A stretch of DNA of 64,000 bases from Alicyclobacillus fastidiosus. GTDB lineage: Bacteria > Bacillota > Bacilli > Alicyclobacillales > Alicyclobacillaceae. Positions within the stretch are counted from its first letter, which is position 1. Every line of letters starts with the position of its first letter. Location of the stretch: assembly GCF_026651875.1 (NCBI RefSeq), contig NZ_CP104067.1, forward strand, positions 806,001 through 870,000, read 5' to 3'. Under the pieces are notes generated by a model. It saw only the letters and a program-made list of their open reading frames with translations, did not search any database and had not been told where the DNA came from. Positions 61,216 through 64,000 of this stretch are shown here, one piece after another. The position numbers and the translations under genes are program-made.

Positions 61216-62832
61216 ATGTGGATGTTGGTCAATGCCAACGGGTACACGTTGGCGCCAGACGGAGGGAACTTTTCTGCCCTTGTGATGGATGGTGGCCAAA
61301 TTGTCGCGGTCGGGGCAACTGACGACGTACGGCTACAATATGGGGCGCGCGTAGACCGCGTATATGATGCGCAAGGCGCCACGGTCCTGCCCGGATTCGT
61401 CGACAGTCACCTACATCTGGCGTGGCTCGGCATGCAGATGAACATGCTCGACCTCGCGCGGGCGACCAGCGCCGAGGACGTCCTTGCGCAGGTTCGACAA
61501 CGAGCTTCCACCCTGCCATCCGGCGCCTGGGTTCTTGGGGCGAATTGGGACGAAAACCGAATCGCGAATCGAAGGATGCCGTCCATTGCACAGTTGGACC
61601 GCGCGGCAGGTGGGCGGCCGGTCATGCTAAGACGAGTGTGCGGGCACGTGGTGTTTGGAAACCGCTACGCATATGAACAGGCAGGCCTTGGCATCCACCC
61701 AGCCAATCCGTCGGATGGTCACTTTGGGCGTACGCCGTCCGGAGACATTGACGGTTACGCGTACGAGGGTGCCACGACGCTGTTGGAGAGAGGCATTCCG
61801 GCGATGAGCGGCAGCGAACTCGAGAGGTCCATCGCAGCAGCCATTGATTCCGCACTCGCGTCAGGGATCACCGGAGTTCATTCGGAGGACGTTCGGCATG
61901 TCGGAAGCCTGTATCGAACGATGGACATCTATCATCGGTTGCAGGCCCAAGGCAAGCGCTTGCGGGTGCACCAATTGGTGGGCTTCGACGCGCTTGAAGA
62001 GTACGGTGAGTGGTTAGTAGAGCAGGCGAACAAACAGCCGACGATAGAGGAACTGGACTGGCTGGAAACGGGGGCCGTCAAGTTGTTTGCAGACGGTTCA
62101 CTCGGTGGAAGGACAGCGTTTTTGCAACATCCGTACCACGACGCACCAACTACGCGTGGGACGGCGATTTACACGCAGGAAGAGTTAAATCATCGAGTGG
62201 CACAAGTCCGAAAGTTTGGGCTGCCAGTAGCGATTCACGCCATCGGCGACGGTGCGCTTGAAATCGTGCTTGACGCGATTGCGTCCGTCCCAGCCGTGGC
62301 GCAGCGGGACAGGGTCATTCACGCGGAAGTGGCGAGTGAGCCACTGATACGCCGGATGGCGGCGCTTTGCGATCGGATGATTGTAGACGTTCAACCGAGG
62401 TTTGCGGCGAGCGATTTGCCATGGGTCGAGGGCAGGCTCGGTTTGCAGCGAATGCCGTACGTGTGCGCTTGGAAGTCGATGCTGAACGCCGGGCTCTATC
62501 TGTGTGGAGGCTCAGATGCTCCGGTCGAGCCGATTCAACCGTTGCTCGGCATTCATGCGGCCATCACGCGACGGTTGCCCGGCACTTCCGGGGACGGACG
62601 GTTCATGAACGAGGGATTGACGCCATACGAAGCTGTGAAGCTATTTACGCATGGCCCATCCTATGCTATCCATCGCGAAGATCGGAAGGGGACGATTCAA
62701 TCCGGTTGGATGGCGGACTTGACGATTGTTGACACCGATATCTCCAACTCACAGCAGTTGGAGATGATTCCGAGGACTTGTGTCTTACAGACCATTGTAG
62801 GCGGGGAGATCGTTTACGACAGGCTGCGATGA
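61216..62832 (+). CDS. Amidohydrolase family 3 protein (YtcJ-like)
   Basis: This 538-residue cytoplasmic metal-dependent hydrolase shows GFVDSHLHL (HxH metal ligands), GAVKLFADGSLGGRTAF (the usual Lys region), HAIGDGALE (His) and CGGSDAPVEP (catalytic Asp). These are the marks of the amidohydrolase_3/YtcJ group, of unknown natural substrate. The ATG at 61216 has aaaggaga upstream; the frame is open about 55 codons further upstream but without an initiation signal. About 50 bases separate it from the kinase gene. Confidence 0.9.
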   Translation: MWMLVNANGYTLAPDGGNFSALVMDGGQIVAVGATDDVRLQYGARVDRVYDAQGATVLPGFVDSHLHLAWLGMQMNMLDLARATSAEDVLAQVRQRASTLPSGAWVLGANWDENRIANRRMPSIAQLDRAAGGRPVMLRRVCGHVVFGNRYAYEQAGLGIHPANPSDGHFGRTPSGDIDGYAYEGATTLLERGIPAMSGSELERSIAAAIDSALASGITGVHSEDVRHVGSLYRTMDIYHRLQAQGKRLRVHQLVGFDALEEYGEWLVEQANKQPTIEELDWLETGAVKLFADGSLGGRTAFLQHPYHDAPTTRGTAIYTQEELNHRVAQVRKFGLPVAIHAIGDGALEIVLDAIASVPAVAQRDRVIHAEVASEPLIRRMAALCDRMIVDVQPRFAASDLPWVEGRLGLQRMPYVCAWKSMLNAGLYLCGGSDAPVEPIQPLLGIHAAITRRLPGTSGDGRFMNEGLTPYEAVKLFTHGPSYAIHREDRKGTIQSGWMADLTIVDTDISNSQQLEMIPRTCVLQTIVGGEIVYDRLR

Positions 62833-62879
62833 CTTAGAGTAGTTCAATTCACTCCATGTTAGGTGCGGGAGGCATCGGC

Positions 62880-64000
62880 GTGTCCAATGCGGTCGAAGAA
62901 CGGGTTGCTCTGTATTTAGACAAAAACAAGGCGGAACTGATGAACGCTTGGCTTGATCGGGTGATGATGGAACCGAACGACCCGTTTGAGGACTCGATTG
63001 GAAAAAATGGATATTCCATGTTGTACCTATTGATATCGTATCTCAGAGGTGAGGGGTTTGATCATGATCGGTTGAAAACCTTCGCCCACAAGGTTTCTTA
63101 CGAGCGGCTTCAAGCGAACATCAATATCGGTGGATTCGTCTACAATGTGAACATCGGACGAAGTGAGATTCTGAACCATCTGCCTAGGCTTGGTCTATCT
63201 ATTGATGACCTGCGTCCGGTGATCTATAAAATTAACGACTGTTTCGATATGTTTTTGTACTTTGCCGTTCATCATTACACTGAATTAAAAAACCAGAAGT
63301 TGGAAGAGCAGTCCTCGTTCATTGAACAGACGCACAAGGACCATCTCACCATTTTAGGTCAAATGTCCTCGAGCTTCGTGCACGAATTTCGAAATCCACT
63401 GACTTCCGTGATGGGGTTTGTTCAGTTACTGCAAGAAAAATATCCAGCGTTGGAGTACCTCGACGTCCTATCGAAGGAGTTAAACCAATTAAAGTTTCGC
63501 ATTAATCAATTTCTGTTGGTGTCGAAAAAGGGCGTCAACTATAAAGAGGTGGAGAGGTTTCATCTCGCGACCGCCTGTGAAGAGATGTTGGATTTCCTCT
63601 ACCCGATGGTGGTGGGGTCTGACGCCATGGTGGTCAGAGAGGTGGACGACTCCATTTACTTGTCTGGGTATCCAGATGAATTTCGCCAGGTGCTCATCAA
63701 CATCTTTATGAATTCGTTAGATGCGCTCTCCCATCGGAGATCTAAAACGATTCATATCAAGGGGCGGCGCGAGCGCGGCGCAGCGGTGATCACCATGGCC
63801 AACAACGGACCGCCGATTCCAACAGACATCATATCGTCGATTTTCGAGCCGTTCGTGTCTACGAAAAAACTGGGGACCGGCATCGGGCTGTACGTCTGTC
63901 GGAAAATTATCGAGGAGCATCACGGCACCATCGAGTGTGAATCCAATGAAGACTGGACGACCTTTCGCATCGTGATTCCAATCACGGGCATACAGGACTC
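62880..64000 (+). CDS. Sensor histidine kinase, cut by the window edge
   Basis: At least 373 residues are encoded and no stop is reached. The first 165 residues are a soluble all-helical sensor domain starting SNAVEERVALYLDKNKAEL, similar in style to RsbR/kinase N-terminal globin-like domains. The HisKA helix holds the phosphorylated His in SSFVHEFRNPLTSVMGFV, and the ATPase domain shows NIFMNSLDAL, NNGPPIP (first residue Asn rather than Asp) and GTGIGLYVCRKIIEEHHG. There is no membrane helix, as in the cytoplasmic kinases that feed sporulation phosphorelays. ggagg lies seven bases before the GTG. Confidence 0.9.
   Translation, partial: MSNAVEERVALYLDKNKAELMNAWLDRVMMEPNDPFEDSIGKNGYSMLYLLISYLRGEGFDHDRLKTFAHKVSYERLQANINIGGFVYNVNIGRSEILNHLPRLGLSIDDLRPVIYKINDCFDMFLYFAVHHYTELKNQKLEEQSSFIEQTHKDHLTILGQMSSSFVHEFRNPLTSVMGFVQLLQEKYPALEYLDVLSKELNQLKFRINQFLLVSKKGVNYKEVERFHLATACEEMLDFLYPMVVGSDAMVVREVDDSIYLSGYPDEFRQVLINIFMNSLDALSHRRSKTIHIKGRRERGAAVITMANNGPPIPTDIISSIFEPFVSTKKLGTGIGLYVCRKIIEEHHGTIECESNEDWTTFRIVIPITGIQD

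Overview
The window looks like a chromosome segment of a spore-forming Firmicute, most likely Alicyclobacillaceae. The reasons are strong GGAGG-type ribosome binding sites with frequent GTG/TTG starts, a squalene-hopene cyclase relic, a DUF1657 relic, Bacillus-like tRNAs, and family resemblances to Bacillus proteins. The genus is inference. No rRNA and no CRISPR array were seen.

Layout. (1) 0-7.4 kb: a tRNA-Gly/tRNA-Ile2 pair, then about 7 kb of mostly eroded genes that end at a second, identical tRNA-Ile2. The only large intact gene is a chemoreceptor; next to it are a truncated EAL protein and a cellulose-synthase-like gene with a large internal deletion. (2) 7.7-11.6 kb: flavohemoglobin, an XRE/DUF1232 protein and an atypical NRAMP-like transporter. 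(3) 11.9-26 kb: a metal-homeostasis island. It holds four consecutive genes that share an HMA-like LPGR domain around a P-type ATPase, MntR with a 40-residue membrane peptide, canonical MntH, a VIT-family transporter, MntP-like and CadD-like transporters, and an ArsR/SmtB repressor with cation transporters. A metallophosphoesterase inside the island is split by an IS4-type element with a readable target duplication. (4) 26-36.7 kb: an orphan peptide-binding lipoprotein, a c-di-GMP-I riboswitch in front of a small zinc-ribbon gene, a chemoreceptor relic, YggT, tRNA-Gly(TCC), a TDT transporter, LysR and ArsR-type regulators, and a SplB-like radical SAM protein. Three clusters of DnaA-box-like sequence lie between 26.8 and 31.0 kb.

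(5) 37.6-44.8 kb: a carbohydrate operon (Gfo/Idh oxidoreductase, two TIM-barrel proteins, second Gfo/Idh oxidoreductase, CsbX-like permease, LacI regulator). Its enzyme set matches the levoglucosan lgdA/lgdB1/lgdB2/lgdC type. Related operator palindromes lie before the operon, inside its first gene and before lacI. (6) 44.9-48.4 kb: a run of damaged genes (TetR, methyltransferase, squalene-hopene cyclase, DUF1657 protein, IS256 fragment). (7) 48.4-53.9 kb: a second LacI-led operon with a zinc alcohol dehydrogenase, a hexulose-phosphate-synthase-like protein, a TIM-barrel isomerase, two tiny ORFs and a sugar permease. (8) 54.2-64 kb: MarR with tandem palindromic operators, S9 peptidase, aldehyde dehydrogenase, OYE-type ene-reductase, DMT permease, amidohydrolase, and a histidine kinase cut by the window edge.

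Two themes recur. Metal import (MntH, NRAMP-like) sits beside metal efflux or storage (ATPase, VIT, MntP-like, CadD-like, CDF-like) with two metal sensors. Genome erosion is heavy, with about fifteen identifiable relics showing internal deletions, nonsense codons or frameshifts. Functions are assigned from motifs and family knowledge only; no database search was run.
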